Numbered from the stretch's first letter, positions 1-7,825 are shown. The stretch is 14,203 nucleotides of DNA from Desulfobacteraceae bacterium (GCA_003551985.1 PUOB01000086.1:1-14203), one strand, 5' to 3'. Notes: generated by a model from the letters alone, not told the origin. Made by a program: numbers and translations.

Positions 1-25
1 GGGATGAAGCGCAACGCAGATATTG

Positions 26-45
26 GACTTTTTACGACGCCGTCA
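26..45 (+). repeat. Copy of a GACTTTTTACGACGCC repeat motif
   Basis: This 20-base motif matches 10185-10204 at 19 of 20 positions, the only difference being G at 42 against A at 10201. The copy at 10185 is the left arm of a stem-loop; here only the arm is seen before the permease gene begins. It is probably one member of a dispersed intergenic repeat family, which argues against the upstream start codon of the permease at position 4. Confidence 0.55.
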
Positions 46-54
46 AGGTTGAAT

Positions 55-2421
55 ATGAGCGCAGAGATTCTCATCGTACTACTAATATTGTCGGTATCCA
101 TGGTGTTTCTAGTCACCGAATGGATTCCCATGGAGGTTACCGCCTTGCTGGTTCTGGGCGCGGTGGCCGTAAGCGGTCTGCTGGAACCCGTCGAGGCGCT
201 GGCCGGCTTCAGCAGCCCCGCCGTTGTGACGATCTGGGCCGTGTTCATTATTTCCGGCGGACTGACGCATACCGGCGTCGCGACCGTTATCGGCCATTTT
301 GTCATGAAAATTGCCGGGCCGCGCGAAATCACCATGATCGTGGTCATCATGGCAACGGCCGGGGGACTGTCCGCCATTATGAACAACGTGGCCGTGGCGG
401 CGCTCATGCTGCCGGTGGTAATGGACATTGGCCGGAAGACGGCTATCGCACCCTCCCGACTGTTGATGCCCCTGGCCTTTGGATGCCTGCTGGGAGGGAT
501 GACCACCCAGATCGGAACCCCGCCCAACATTATCGCAACCGAGGCACTCCGGGAAAGCGGGCTTGAAACGTTTTCATTTTTCGACTTCACGCCCGTGGGG
601 CTTGCTATCATGGCGGCCGGAATCACATTTATGGCGCTTGCCGGCCGCCACCTGCTCCCCCGGCATATATCCGGCCAACCCACCGGTTTTCGGAGCGGCG
701 ATGACCTGGAAAGCCAGTACGGCATCGAGGAAAGGCTCTTCCAGATCCGGGTGCCGGCGGATTCGCCGCTCGTTGGGAAAACATTGGGATCGATCCGCCT
801 GGGATTGATACTGGGATGGAATATCATCGCCATCACCCGGGGAGGGAAACCCATCATCCCCCCCGGCCCCGACGAAACCTTGCAGCCCGATGACCTGCTG
901 ACCATCGAAGGACGCCTGGAAAACCTGGCGGGGCTCAGGCACCTGATGAAAATGAAAATCGAGAAAACCGGCTACGGATTCAAACAGGGCTACCCCGGCG
1001 ACATTCACTTCTGCGAGGTCATGGTACGCCCCGATTCGAAATTGGCGGGAAGCACCCTCAAGGCTTCCCGGTTTGCCGTCCTCGACCCCATCCGGGTGGT
1101 TGCCATATCGACAAAAGGAGGCATCGTGCGCGCCGGCCTTCAGGGCATCCGGCTTTCGGGCGGCGATCGGCTATTGGTGGCCGGTAAAAGGGAGCACCTG
1201 GAAACCATTGCAAGCGACCCGCGCTTCGAGGGATTTCGGTTTATCGACCTCGCCGAAATCGCGGACCGTTATCAAATACAAGACGAATTGATGATCATGG
1301 AAGTTCCCGGGTTTTCGGAGCCGACCGAAAAGCCGCTTACCGCCGGGATGCTCGGCGACATCCTTGGAAACCCGGTGCTGTGCATCATCAGGAACGGCGA
1401 CGCCATTGCCATGCCCGTAGGTTCTGAAACACTGCAGCCCGGCGACCAGGTCATCATTGAAATGGATCCTACGGTATTTAAGGTGCTCGAACGGACCGAA
1501 GCCCTCTGGGTATATGAAAAACAGGAACCTTCCGATTTCAAGGCACTGCTTTCCGGCGGAGACACGGGTATTGTCGAGGCAATGCTTGCGCCGGGGGCCG
1601 CCATCGGTGGAAAGACACTCCGCCAGCTCAACTTCCGGGAAAAATACGGTTTAAACGTGCTGGCCTTGTGGCGCAGGGGGCGGGCATACCGCACCAACCT
1701 GAAGGATATGGAACTGACTTTCGGCGATGCCATGGTTCTTTTCGGATCCGTCAAAAACCTCCAGGTGCTTGATCAGGAACCCGATTTCATGGTGCTTACC
1801 CATATCGACCGGGAAAAACACCGCACAGAAAAAATGAAAATCGCCCTGTCAATCGTGGCCGCCATTTTGCTGGTGGTGATCATGGGATGGATTCCGATAT
1901 ATATTGCGGTGGTCATCGGCGCGGCCGTAATGATCCTGACCGGCTGTCTCACCATGAATGAGGCCTACCGCCAGATCGAATGGAAGGCCGTTTTCCTCAT
2001 AGCGGGCATGATACCCCTGGGAACGGCCCTGGACCAGACAGGGGCGGCCATGATGGCCGCCCAATGGGTTATCGCCCAGGTGGGGCCGTACGGCCCCGGC
2101 GCCATCATGTTCGGCCTGGTCGCAATGACGGTTGGTTCAACCTGCATTCTGCCCATCCCGGCGGTGGTCGTACTCATGGTACCCATTGTCCTCAACACCG
2201 CCGCAGGCATGGATATGTCTCCCCAAAGCCTTATGATGGCCGTCTCCATGGCCGCCTCGGCCAGCTTTATCACCCCCATAAGCCATCCGGCCAAGCTCAT
2301 GGTCATGGGCCCCGGGGGATACGCGTTCAAGGACTACCTCAAAACCGGTATCCCCCTGACGCTGTTCGCCCTTATCGCCCTGATGGCCGCCGTTCCCTTC
2401 TTCTGGCCCCTTATGCCGTAG
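55..2421 (+). CDS. SLC13-family anion permease with four internal RCK_C (TrkA_C) domains
   Basis: This is an inner-membrane permease of the SLC13/DASS (CitT/ArsB-like) group, whose members move sulfate, dicarboxylates or similar anions. The N-terminal half (about residues 1-215 of 788) is strongly hydrophobic and carries NNVAVAALMLPVV and QIGTPPNII, the paired re-entrant motifs of the family. The C-terminal half (about 594-788) has the matching SHPAKLMVMGPGGY and a DYLKTGIPL end. Between them lie four soluble RCK_C-like repeats (about 228-290, 318-384, 411-472 and 506-572), each ending in a phrase like LQPGDQVIIEMD. They probably sense a ligand and gate transport. I chose the ATG at 55 because AAGG lies seven bases upstream and the membrane segment starts directly after it. 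An in-frame ATG at 4 would add 17 polar residues and would read through a repeat motif at 26-45. The substrate cannot be told from sequence; sulfate would fit the suspected host. Confidence 0.9.
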   Translation: MSAEILIVLLILSVSMVFLVTEWIPMEVTALLVLGAVAVSGLLEPVEALAGFSSPAVVTIWAVFIISGGLTHTGVATVIGHFVMKIAGPREITMIVVIMATAGGLSAIMNNVAVAALMLPVVMDIGRKTAIAPSRLLMPLAFGCLLGGMTTQIGTPPNIIATEALRESGLETFSFFDFTPVGLAIMAAGITFMALAGRHLLPRHISGQPTGFRSGDDLESQYGIEERLFQIRVPADSPLVGKTLGSIRLGLILGWNIIAITRGGKPIIPPGPDETLQPDDLLTIEGRLENLAGLRHLMKMKIEKTGYGFKQGYPGDIHFCEVMVRPDSKLAGSTLKASRFAVLDPIRVVAISTKGGIVRAGLQGIRLSGGDRLLVAGKREHLETIASDPRFEGFRFIDLAEIADRYQIQDELMIMEVPGFSEPTEKPLTAGMLGDILGNPVLCIIRNGDAIAMPVGSETLQPGDQVIIEMDPTVFKVLERTEALWVYEKQEPSDFKALLSGGDTGIVEAMLAPGAAIGGKTLRQLNFREKYGLNVLALWRRGRAYRTNLKDMELTFGDAMVLFGSVKNLQVLDQEPDFMVLTHIDREKHRTEKMKIALSIVAAILLVVIMGWIPIYIAVVIGAAVMILTGCLTMNEAYRQIEWKAVFLIAGMIPLGTALDQTGAAMMAAQWVIAQVGPYGPGAIMFGLVAMTVGSTCILPIPAVVVLMVPIVLNTAAGMDMSPQSLMMAVSMAASASFITPISHPAKLMVMGPGGYAFKDYLKTGIPLTLFALIALMAAVPFFWPLMP

Positions 2422-2470
2422 TTCGGCCCATACAGACGATTGTTACCCCTGACGCAGGCCGCATCCTGCA

Positions 2471-3268
2471 TTAGACAACCGGATTTACCAGGGTGCCGAT
2501 GTTTTCGATTGTTGCCGCTACAACATCGCCGGGGTTGAGGAAAACAGGCGGGCGCCTAACAAAACCGACGCCTTCGGGGGTGCCTGTAAGAATCACCGTA
2601 TCCGCGGCCAGGGTTGTATCCTCGCTCAAAAAAGCGATGAGCCTTGAAACCGAAAAGATCATGTCCGACGTATTGCTCGTTTGCATCACCCGCCCATTGA
2701 GCGCCAGGGAAATTCCCAATTGGCCGGGATCGGGGATGTCATCACAGGTGACGAGCGACGGGCCCAGGGGGCAAAAACCGTCAAAGCTTTTCCCCCTGAC
2801 CCATTGCTTACCGCCGCCATGCTTCTGCCAGCGGCGCGCGGATATATCGTTTCCAACGGTGTAGCCCTTGACGTAATCGAGCGCATTTTCGGGTTTGACG
2901 TTTTTTACAGGCCGGCTGATCACAACCGCAAGCTCCGCCTCGTAGTCGACCTGGGGCGGTTTTCTGCATGACTCCGGAAGCACGATATTCGCCTGGTGCC
3001 CGACGACAGCGCCCGGATTTTTCATAAACACCACGGGATATTCCGGGAGCGCCATGCCGGTTTCCGCCGCGTGCTTTCTGTAGTTGAGCCCGATGCAAAA
3101 AATGGCGGCAGGCTCGACAGGGGGCAGGAATCTTTTTATCGTCCGCCTTTCTCCGGTTGCTTCATATCCGCCGGAGGGGGTTTCAAAAACGACTGCCGCC
3201 GTGCTCCCCTCGCGGGCCGTACCCAGGCAAACGCCGCCTGTTTCATCGATAAACCGTAATATTTTCAA
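2471..3268 (-). CDS. Fumarylacetoacetate hydrolase family protein (FAHD-type)
   Basis: The protein belongs to the FAH/2-hydroxyhepta-2,4-diene-1,7-dioate isomerase superfamily. These soluble Mg/Mn-dependent enzymes hydrolyse, decarboxylate or isomerise acyl-pyruvate-type keto acids in aromatic and carboxylic acid breakdown. Visible signatures (265-residue numbering) are GLNYRKHA (60-67), the metal ligands in DYEAEL (E110, E112) and GNDISAR (D141), RGKSFDGFCPLGP (about 158-170), and TGTPEGVGF near the end. I place the start at a TTG (3268) that begins LKILRF, the usual N-terminus of the family, after a purine-rich GAAAGAGAAAG stretch. An ATG at 3316 would add 16 charged residues. The TTG overlaps the TGA of a small upstream reading frame (TTGA). 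The gene converges on the permease. The exact substrate is not predictable. Confidence 0.88.
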   Translation of the reverse strand: MKILRFIDETGGVCLGTAREGSTAAVVFETPSGGYEATGERRTIKRFLPPVEPAAIFCIGLNYRKHAAETGMALPEYPVVFMKNPGAVVGHQANIVLPESCRKPPQVDYEAELAVVISRPVKNVKPENALDYVKGYTVGNDISARRWQKHGGGKQWVRGKSFDGFCPLGPSLVTCDDIPDPGQLGISLALNGRVMQTSNTSDMIFSVSRLIAFLSEDTTLAADTVILTGTPEGVGFVRRPPVFLNPGDVVAATIENIGTLVNPVV

Positions 3269-3396
3269 TGGTCTTTCTCTTTCTGGGTCGTCAGGGCGTC
3301 TATCTTGACAAAGCATTCCGGTTGACCGACAACAGAACTGCAGCCGGTTGCAGCGGTAAAAAGCGCCAGCGCAAAGCAGGCGCCATCCGTCCTCAT
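3265..3396 (-). CDS. Possible 43-residue leader or small lipoprotein-like peptide
   Basis: A short reading frame begins with ATG at 3396, has AAAGG seven bases upstream, and ends in a TGA that overlaps the TTG start of the FAH-family gene by four bases (TTGA). The peptide starts MRTDGACFALALFTAATGC, a hydrophobic run ending in a Cys that only loosely resembles a lipobox, and ends in charged residues. The frame stays open about 25 codons further upstream without a good start, so it could be the tail of a decayed gene. A promoter-like element overlaps its upstream side. I do not recognise the product. It could be a translational-coupling leader, a real small protein, or chance. Confidence 0.25.
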   Translation of the reverse strand: MRTDGACFALALFTAATGCSSVVGQPECFVKIDALTTQKEKDH

Positions 3397-3405
3397 AGCA
3401 AGACC

Positions 3406-3434
3406 TTTATAACGCAATCCGTTGCCAATATCAA
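3406..3434 (-). promoter_or_regulatory. Candidate sigma-70-type promoter toward the FAH-family gene
   Basis: Read on the minus strand there is TTGATA (3434-3429), a 17-base spacer, and TATAAA (3411-3406). Transcription would start near 3399, upstream of the FAH-family gene. The spacing and hexamers are good, but this is pattern matching only. Confidence 0.35.
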
Positions 3435-3478
3435 TCCTGACGATCTCCTCCGGGAAAAATATGCCATCTGCCGAATTC

Positions 3479-3507
3479 TTGATTCATTGGCGTTTCATGG
3501 ATATATT
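3479..3507 (+). promoter_or_regulatory. Candidate sigma-70-type promoter for the AKR-FAD oxidoreductase operon
   Basis: TTGATT (3479-3484), a 17-base spacer and TATATT (3502-3507) precede the aldo/keto reductase gene. The predicted 5' leader is about 23 bases and contains AAGGA at 3521-3525 as ribosome-binding site. It is divergent from the minus-strand promoter candidate, about 45 bases away. Confidence 0.45.
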
Positions 3508-3536
3508 GAGAAGAAACAAAAAGGAATTATTGCGCA

Positions 3537-4394
3537 ATGGAACAACATCCAATACAGACCCATGCGTTTGGCTCAACCGGGGAGATTGTCACCCGCGTAG
3601 GATTGGGCGGCGAAGGCGTTCTTCGGACAACCGGTAAAACCGAAGCGGCCCATGGGGTAATCCGTGCCGCGCTTTCCGAAGGCATTACCTATTATGACAG
3701 TGCACGGGTTTATTCGGACAGCGAGCGTTATTACGGCGGGATATGGGGCCGGGATCCGGAGGCAAGAAGCCGTGTTTTTCAAACCAGCAAGTCGGCAAGC
3801 CGGGACAAGAAAGGTGCACAAAAAGATCTCGGGGAAACCCTTCAACGGCTTGAAGTGGACCGTCTTGATCTCTGGCAGATCCATGACGTGCGGAGCATGG
3901 CGGAGTTGTCGGTGATTTCGGGGCCGGGCGGCGCCCTTGAAGCTTTCGTGGAGGCAAAAGAAGCGGGCAAAGTCCGGTATATCGGGGTTACCGGGCACCA
4001 TGACCCGGCGGTTCTCACCCGGGCGGTCACGGAACTGCCCGTGGATTCGGTGATGATGCCGGTCAACCCCGTCGAGGAGCTTATTGGCGGCTTTCTGACC
4101 CGAACCCTGCCGGCTGCCCTGGAAAAAAACATCGCCGTTATCGCCATGAAGATTTTCGGGGGCGGGAATTATATTGCCCCGAACCTGGGCCTAACCCCGG
4201 AACTGTTGCTTCGCTTTGCCCTTGGCAAGCCGGTAACCGTTGCGATTGTCGGGTGCTCGCACATTGCAGAGGTCGAAAGTTTGGCGGCCGCCGGGCGAAG
4301 CGCAAAGCCGCTTGACACAAATGAGCTGCAAAAACTTCTTGCGCCTTTCCGCCAGGATGCCCGGAAGTTGGCTTTTTATCGGGGAGTTGTGTAA
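3537..4394 (+). CDS. Aldo/keto reductase
   Basis: This is a cytosolic NAD(P)H-dependent oxidoreductase of the aldo/keto reductase superfamily (TIM barrel), which reduces aldehydes or ketones to alcohols. The catalytic tetrad is visible: D54 and Y59 in YYDSARVY, K85 in FQTSK, and H116 in WQIHDV. KVRYIGVTGH, near residue 150, is the usual strand-5 region. The C-terminal IVGCSHIAEV matches the cofactor-binding end. At 285 residues it is slightly short, as in bacterial AKRs that lack long loops. The ATG start has AAGGA eleven bases upstream. The stop overlaps the start of the next gene by one base (TAATG), so the two are translationally coupled and probably act together. The substrate is unknown. 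Confidence 0.9.
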   Translation: MEQHPIQTHAFGSTGEIVTRVGLGGEGVLRTTGKTEAAHGVIRAALSEGITYYDSARVYSDSERYYGGIWGRDPEARSRVFQTSKSASRDKKGAQKDLGETLQRLEVDRLDLWQIHDVRSMAELSVISGPGGALEAFVEAKEAGKVRYIGVTGHHDPAVLTRAVTELPVDSVMMPVNPVEELIGGFLTRTLPAALEKNIAVIAMKIFGGGNYIAPNLGLTPELLLRFALGKPVTVAIVGCSHIAEVESLAAAGRSAKPLDTNELQKLLAPFRQDARKLAFYRGVV

Positions 4395-5521
4395 TGCACG
4401 GGAGTAATCTGCTGCTTGCCGGAGCGGGGCATGCGCACTTGGATGTTATCGCGGCCATCGGAAAAATCCTTGGGAAAGGCCACTCGGTCACGGTCGTGAG
4501 CCCCGGTGAAAAGCATTATTATTCCGGCATGGGGCCGGGAATGCTCGCCGGCGTTTACCGGCCGGAGCAAATCCGCTTTCCGGTGCGGCGCATGGTCGAA
4601 AGCCGCGGGGCAACATTTATAACGGACCGGGTGGTTTCTATTGACGCGCCGGGCCGATGCGTGATCCTTGAATCGGGGCGGCGCCTTCTTTATGACGTGC
4701 TGAGCTGCAACGTGGGCAGTGGGGTTTCTCAGAAAATACCGGTGGTGTTCGGAAAAGATGTGTTTTCGGTAAAACCCATCGAAAACCTGTACGCGGCAAG
4801 ACAGCGGATTCTTGCCATGGCCGCCGGAAAACGCGTGCGGGTGGGAGTGTGCGGCGGCGGCCCCGCAGGCGTGGAGATTGCAGGAAACGCCCTTGCCGCC
4901 GGCACAGGAAAAAAGGGCGCCGGATGCCGGGTACAGCTATTTTCAGCCGGCCCTATACTCAAAGGCATGCCGGAAAAAGTTCGCCGCCTGGCTATAAAAC
5001 ATCTTGCAGCAAAAGGCTTAGAAATTGTTTCCGGCAGCGCGGTTCTGTCCGTGGAATCCGAGGAATCCGGCGAATCCGGCGCCGTGCGTCTGGAAAATGG
5101 CGATGTATACCCGCAGGATATTGTTCTTCTGGCCACCGGCGTGCATCCGCCGGTCCTGTTTTCCGCTTCGGGCCTGAAGGTCGGCACCGACGGCGGGCTG
5201 CTGGTAAACCGATTTTTGCAGAGCCCGGACCACCCGGAAATCTTCGGGGGCGGCGACTGCATATCGTTCGCCCCCCACCCCCTGGCAAAGGTCGGGGTAT
5301 ACCCCGTTCGCCAGGGCCCGGTGCTCCTGGCCAACCTGCGTGCCCGGTTGAATGGCGGACGGCTTTTATCCTTCGATCCGGGAGGCGGGTACCTGGTCGT
5401 CTTGAACCTGGGCGGCGGGTACGGGATATTCAGCAAGGGGCCCCTCCATTTTGGCGGAAAAACCGCTTTTGTGATCAAGGATTTCATCGATAAGAAATTT
5501 ATGCGCAAATACCGGCAGTGA
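4394..5521 (+). CDS. FAD-dependent NAD(P)-disulfide-type oxidoreductase, SelD-N-terminal-like
   Basis: This 375-residue flavoprotein has the two-dinucleotide-fold layout of the pyridine nucleotide-disulfide/NDH-2 superfamily. The first fold holds LLLAGAGHAHLDV (6-18), followed by YSGMGPGMLAGVY (43-55) and YDVLSCNVGS. The second fold holds VGVCGGGPAGVEIAG (about 150-165). The FAD-closing FGGGDCISF lies near 284. The GxGHAH plus YSGMxPGxxAG combination is, from family knowledge, typical of the oxidoreductase module fused to the N-terminus of some selenide-water dikinases (SelD) and of its stand-alone relatives; no SelD kinase domain follows here. No redox-active CxxC pair is seen, so electrons probably pass to a quinone or an unknown acceptor. 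It is co-transcribed with the aldo/keto reductase, overlapping it by one base. Confidence 0.85.
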   Translation: MHGSNLLLAGAGHAHLDVIAAIGKILGKGHSVTVVSPGEKHYYSGMGPGMLAGVYRPEQIRFPVRRMVESRGATFITDRVVSIDAPGRCVILESGRRLLYDVLSCNVGSGVSQKIPVVFGKDVFSVKPIENLYAARQRILAMAAGKRVRVGVCGGGPAGVEIAGNALAAGTGKKGAGCRVQLFSAGPILKGMPEKVRRLAIKHLAAKGLEIVSGSAVLSVESEESGESGAVRLENGDVYPQDIVLLATGVHPPVLFSASGLKVGTDGGLLVNRFLQSPDHPEIFGGGDCISFAPHPLAKVGVYPVRQGPVLLANLRARLNGGRLLSFDPGGGYLVVLNLGGGYGIFSKGPLHFGGKTAFVIKDFIDKKFMRKYRQ

Positions 5522-5615
5522 ATTGAACGCCCGGCAACCGCGAATACCCTGCTAATCAACCCTGTTTTGTCCTTGATGCGATTGATACCCTGTAAAAGGG
5601 TTGGCATTATCCCCT

Positions 5616-6083
5616 CTAATCCGAAAAACCAAGTTTTTCCATCAGTCGATCGAGAAAGATTAACTGCTCCTTCCGAAGTTTAACCCAGGCTTCATGAATG
5701 TCAAACCACTCCCCCTTGTCGATTTCCGGGAACTCCCGTATATTACCGCTTTTCGGCGGCCATTCCATGGTGAAAGTGTTGCTCTCTATTCTGGATGTGT
5801 CGGCATCCTGGCAGACAGCCCATGCATGAAGCGTTTTCCGATCCGACTGCTTTACGTGCCCCAGCGCGATAAAAGGCCCGTCCGCATCGATCCCCGTCTC
5901 CTCCTTTAATTCCCGCCTCCCTGCCTCGAGGGAATACTCCCCTGCTTCGATGATGCCCTTTGGGATCGACCAGGCCCCATCGTCTTTTTTCGCATAAAAA
6001 GGACCCCCCGGATGAACAAGCATGACTTGCAGCCTGCCTCGGACAAACCGGTACAGAAGTATGCCGCTGGCGTGAACGCCCAA
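5616..6083 (-). CDS. Nudix hydrolase (predicted NTP/NDP-X pyrophosphohydrolase)
   Basis: This is a small cytosolic Nudix enzyme of 155 residues that cleaves a nucleoside diphosphate linked to another group. The Nudix box is complete at residues 43-65: G43, E49, then REL-K-EE-TGI (R57, E58, E61, E62, G64). WSIPKG before it and the N-terminal SGILLYR...VMLVHPGGPF match the COG4119-like subgroup from memory. The start is a TTG at 6083, chosen because GGAGG lies seven bases upstream and the protein then begins like its relatives. Immediately upstream (6125-6166) is a scrap of a HIT-family 3' end, and a second, truncated copy of this gene's first 12 codons lies at 7949-7984. It converges on the FAD oxidoreductase gene. 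Confidence 0.92.
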   Translation of the reverse strand: MGVHASGILLYRFVRGRLQVMLVHPGGPFYAKKDDGAWSIPKGIIEAGEYSLEAGRRELKEETGIDADGPFIALGHVKQSDRKTLHAWAVCQDADTSRIESNTFTMEWPPKSGNIREFPEIDKGEWFDIHEAWVKLRKEQLIFLDRLMEKLGFSD

Positions 6084-6124
6084 TCGTGAACCTCCGAGCG
6101 ATAAGCCACCGCTTAAAAGAGGGA

Positions 6125-6166
6125 TTAATCTTCTTCGAGCTGCTTCTTTAAACTATAAGCGATATT
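6125..6166 (-). pseudogene. 3'-terminal remnant of a HIT-family gene
   Basis: On the minus strand this stretch reads SLKKQLEED then a stop. The intact HIT gene ends RLQMQLEEG and a stop. Over the last ten codons including the stop, 23 of 30 bases agree. In both places a TTG-started Nudix frame follows. I therefore read this as the tail of a second HIT gene cut off by the AbiE module, whose last stop codon is at 6168. The similarity is short, so chance cannot be fully excluded, but the shared context makes it convincing. Confidence 0.5.
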
Positions 6167-6167
6167 T

Positions 6168-7088
6168 TTATTTAGCTTGCCATTTTTTTCCTGGAATCCA
6201 AGCCTTCTGAAACGGATGTCCGTTTCCTGCTGCCAATAGTGGCGGCAGCAGAAAAACACTGATTTCCTCAATTACCCGCACAAACCCTTTCCCGTTATCT
6301 ACTAAACCGGTCCGGTTTAAAAAGGCTCTCCATTGAGTGGTTTTGTTGCGGTCCATAGTGAATTCCGGTTTAAAAATCAGAGGCACTTTTTCAGGAGTGA
6401 CGGTTCTTCTGCGATTAAAAGTCGCTTGAATAGCAGTGGCAAGATCTTCGCCGTCAAAACAGAACAGCCTGGACATAACCCAAAGGTCATAAAAATCTTT
6501 CATGCGGCTGTTGACCATACCTAAAGATACTATCGCCTGGAGCTTCTCTGAGACCATGGTTTCCTCGGGATAAGCACGGATGCGTGGGGATGGCAGTGCC
6601 AAAAGTGTGGGGTATTCGATCTCCTTGATTTCTGGCGTAACTACATCCCCAAAACCGACATCAATTTGAAGGGGGATTCGGGCTTTTTTGAGTACACCAA
6701 TGAGTTTGACCCGTTTTCCCTGGTATTCCTGCTCTCCCCTGATTTCTTCGACGTTTATACGCCCTGGGTCGAATACAATTCCATCAGCTTCAACCTCAAC
6801 ACGGCAAATTTCCTGGAATAACGCCTTTATCTCTTCTGCTGAATCGTCTCCATATCCGAGCAAATCAAGATCTCTGGTCGGCCGGTAAACCTCATTCGAC
6901 CAGACTGCGAAAAGCATGGCCCCTTTTAGAACGAACCTACCGGCATAAGCCGAGTTTCCGAGTCGATAAAGCAGTCGCTCCAGTCCATAGCGAATCAAAA
7001 TATATTGAAAATCCAAACCTCTCTCACGGCTCAAATTATAAAGACGCTGCCTGATGGATGCAGCAGCGCCTTTCATTTTCTCGCTCAC
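6168..7088 (-). CDS. AbiEii/AbiGii-type nucleotidyltransferase toxin
   Basis: This is the toxin of a type IV (AbiE) toxin-antitoxin/abortive-infection pair, a polymerase-beta-like nucleotidyltransferase. Family members transfer nucleotides, in some cases to tRNA, and stop growth upon phage infection. In the 306-residue protein the four family motifs are visible: FVLKGAMLF (about 52-59), TRDLDLLGYG with D73 and D75, IPLQIDVGFGD (D143), and SEKLQAIVSLG...RMKDFYDLW (K182, D198, D201). The GTG start at 7088 overlaps the antitoxin stop by four bases (GTGA) and has GGAGG seven bases upstream. The frame also opens further upstream at 7133, but that would lie inside abiEi. Base composition is visibly more AT-rich than the flanking genes, which fits acquisition by transfer. 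Confidence 0.9.
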   Translation of the reverse strand: MSEKMKGAAASIRQRLYNLSRERGLDFQYILIRYGLERLLYRLGNSAYAGRFVLKGAMLFAVWSNEVYRPTRDLDLLGYGDDSAEEIKALFQEICRVEVEADGIVFDPGRINVEEIRGEQEYQGKRVKLIGVLKKARIPLQIDVGFGDVVTPEIKEIEYPTLLALPSPRIRAYPEETMVSEKLQAIVSLGMVNSRMKDFYDLWVMSRLFCFDGEDLATAIQATFNRRRTVTPEKVPLIFKPEFTMDRNKTTQWRAFLNRTGLVDNGKGFVRVIEEISVFLLPPLLAAGNGHPFQKAWIPGKKWQAK

Positions 7089-7687
7089 GACATGGCCTCC
7101 AGGTAAGGACGCATTATGTTCCAGACCTTGCAAATTTTAGCAAAGTAGTAGAGATCATCGTTTAAGCATTTGTGATACCTAAGGCATTCACGCAATGCCT
7201 CAACAGCTATATCCAAACCAATTTTATTCCGGTACTTGAAACAATCTGCCACTGTCTTGGCAGCACTGTAAACCTTTACCGGCACACCCTCTATTTTTTG
7301 TTCCTCTATTCCTTCAGTAAGGGCCTTTCCTGAAAATCTTACAATTTTTAAAGGAAGTTGGGGCACCCTTGGGAGTCGCGCCTTTCTGTCTATGGCCAAC
7401 CAGACCACCGGAGGCATCTGTGTCGTCAATTCATGGTATTGCAGCGCTGAAACGAGGCACACAACACCTTCCGGAACTCGTTTGCTTACCTCAGCGAGCG
7501 TTCGTTGCTCGGTCGGCTCAGCATCGGGATGCACGTACAGGCCCCGTCCTGTTTTCGCCAAGAGACCCTTGCGGTAAAGGCGGGAAAGATACTCTCTCGG
7601 GAGGCCATGACTGTCAAGATCCAAGGGACGAACAACGCCGTTTTCTTTGACAATTTGAAGAATCTTTTGAATCGTTTCTTTTTTCAT
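7085..7687 (-). CDS. AbiEi-type antitoxin/transcriptional repressor
   Basis: This 200-residue protein is the antitoxin partner of the AbiEii-type toxin. Its N-terminus (about 1-50: MKKETIQKILQIV...LSRLYRKGLLAKTGRGLYV) is the winged-helix domain of the AbiEi family. The rest (VCLVSALQYHELTTQMP, then YSAAKTVADCFKYRNKIGLDIAVEALR) is the typical C-terminal antitoxin domain. By analogy with characterised AbiEi proteins it should neutralise the toxin and bind inverted repeats in its own promoter; a matching palindrome is present upstream. The ATG has no strong ribosome-binding site (GATAAATA precedes it), so the antitoxin may be translated weakly or from a near-leaderless message. It overlaps abiEii by four bases. 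Confidence 0.9.
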   Translation of the reverse strand: MKKETIQKILQIVKENGVVRPLDLDSHGLPREYLSRLYRKGLLAKTGRGLYVHPDAEPTEQRTLAEVSKRVPEGVVCLVSALQYHELTTQMPPVVWLAIDRKARLPRVPQLPLKIVRFSGKALTEGIEEQKIEGVPVKVYSAAKTVADCFKYRNKIGLDIAVEALRECLRYHKCLNDDLYYFAKICKVWNIMRPYLEAMS

Positions 7688-7702
7688 TATTTATCACAAA
7701 AC

Positions 7703-7740
7703 GTCGGCATATAATTATATTTGCCGACATATTATGACAA
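7703..7740 (-). promoter_or_regulatory. AbiE promoter with palindromic operator
   Basis: A perfect inverted repeat, GTCGGCA (7703-7709) and TGCCGAC (7722-7728), separated by an AT-rich 12 bases, lies just upstream of abiEi. On the minus strand TATAAT (7719-7714) sits between the two arms, and TTGTCA (7740-7735) is a plausible -35 with a 15-base spacer (16 if TTTGTC is used). A repressor bound here would block RNA polymerase. This is the layout expected for AbiEi autoregulation. Confidence 0.6.
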
Positions 7741-7825
7741 AAAAAGGAAAAAAGCAATACTGAAAACGACTCGCTTATGGATGTTTTCGTAGATCTTTAC
7801 TCTGTTTGCAGAAAGCCGCTATTGC

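Noticed and set aside
2454..2469. Small hairpin GCAGG/CCTGC between the permease and the FAH-family gene.
   Set aside because: Five pairs and no U-run; too weak to call a terminator.
3268..3600. A 110-codon plus-strand frame between the FAH-family and AKR genes.
   Set aside because: It overlaps the AKR start in another frame, has no family motif or ribosome-binding site, and runs through both promoter candidates.
5060..5085. Short tandem GAATCCG-type repeats inside the FAD oxidoreductase gene.
   Set aside because: Two to three imperfect units encoding ESEESGESG in frame; a local low-complexity loop, not a CRISPR or regulatory repeat.
5587..5601. ACCCT/AGGGT hairpin between the convergent FAD oxidoreductase and Nudix genes.
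   Set aside because: Five-pair stem without a T-tract on either strand; not a convincing terminator.
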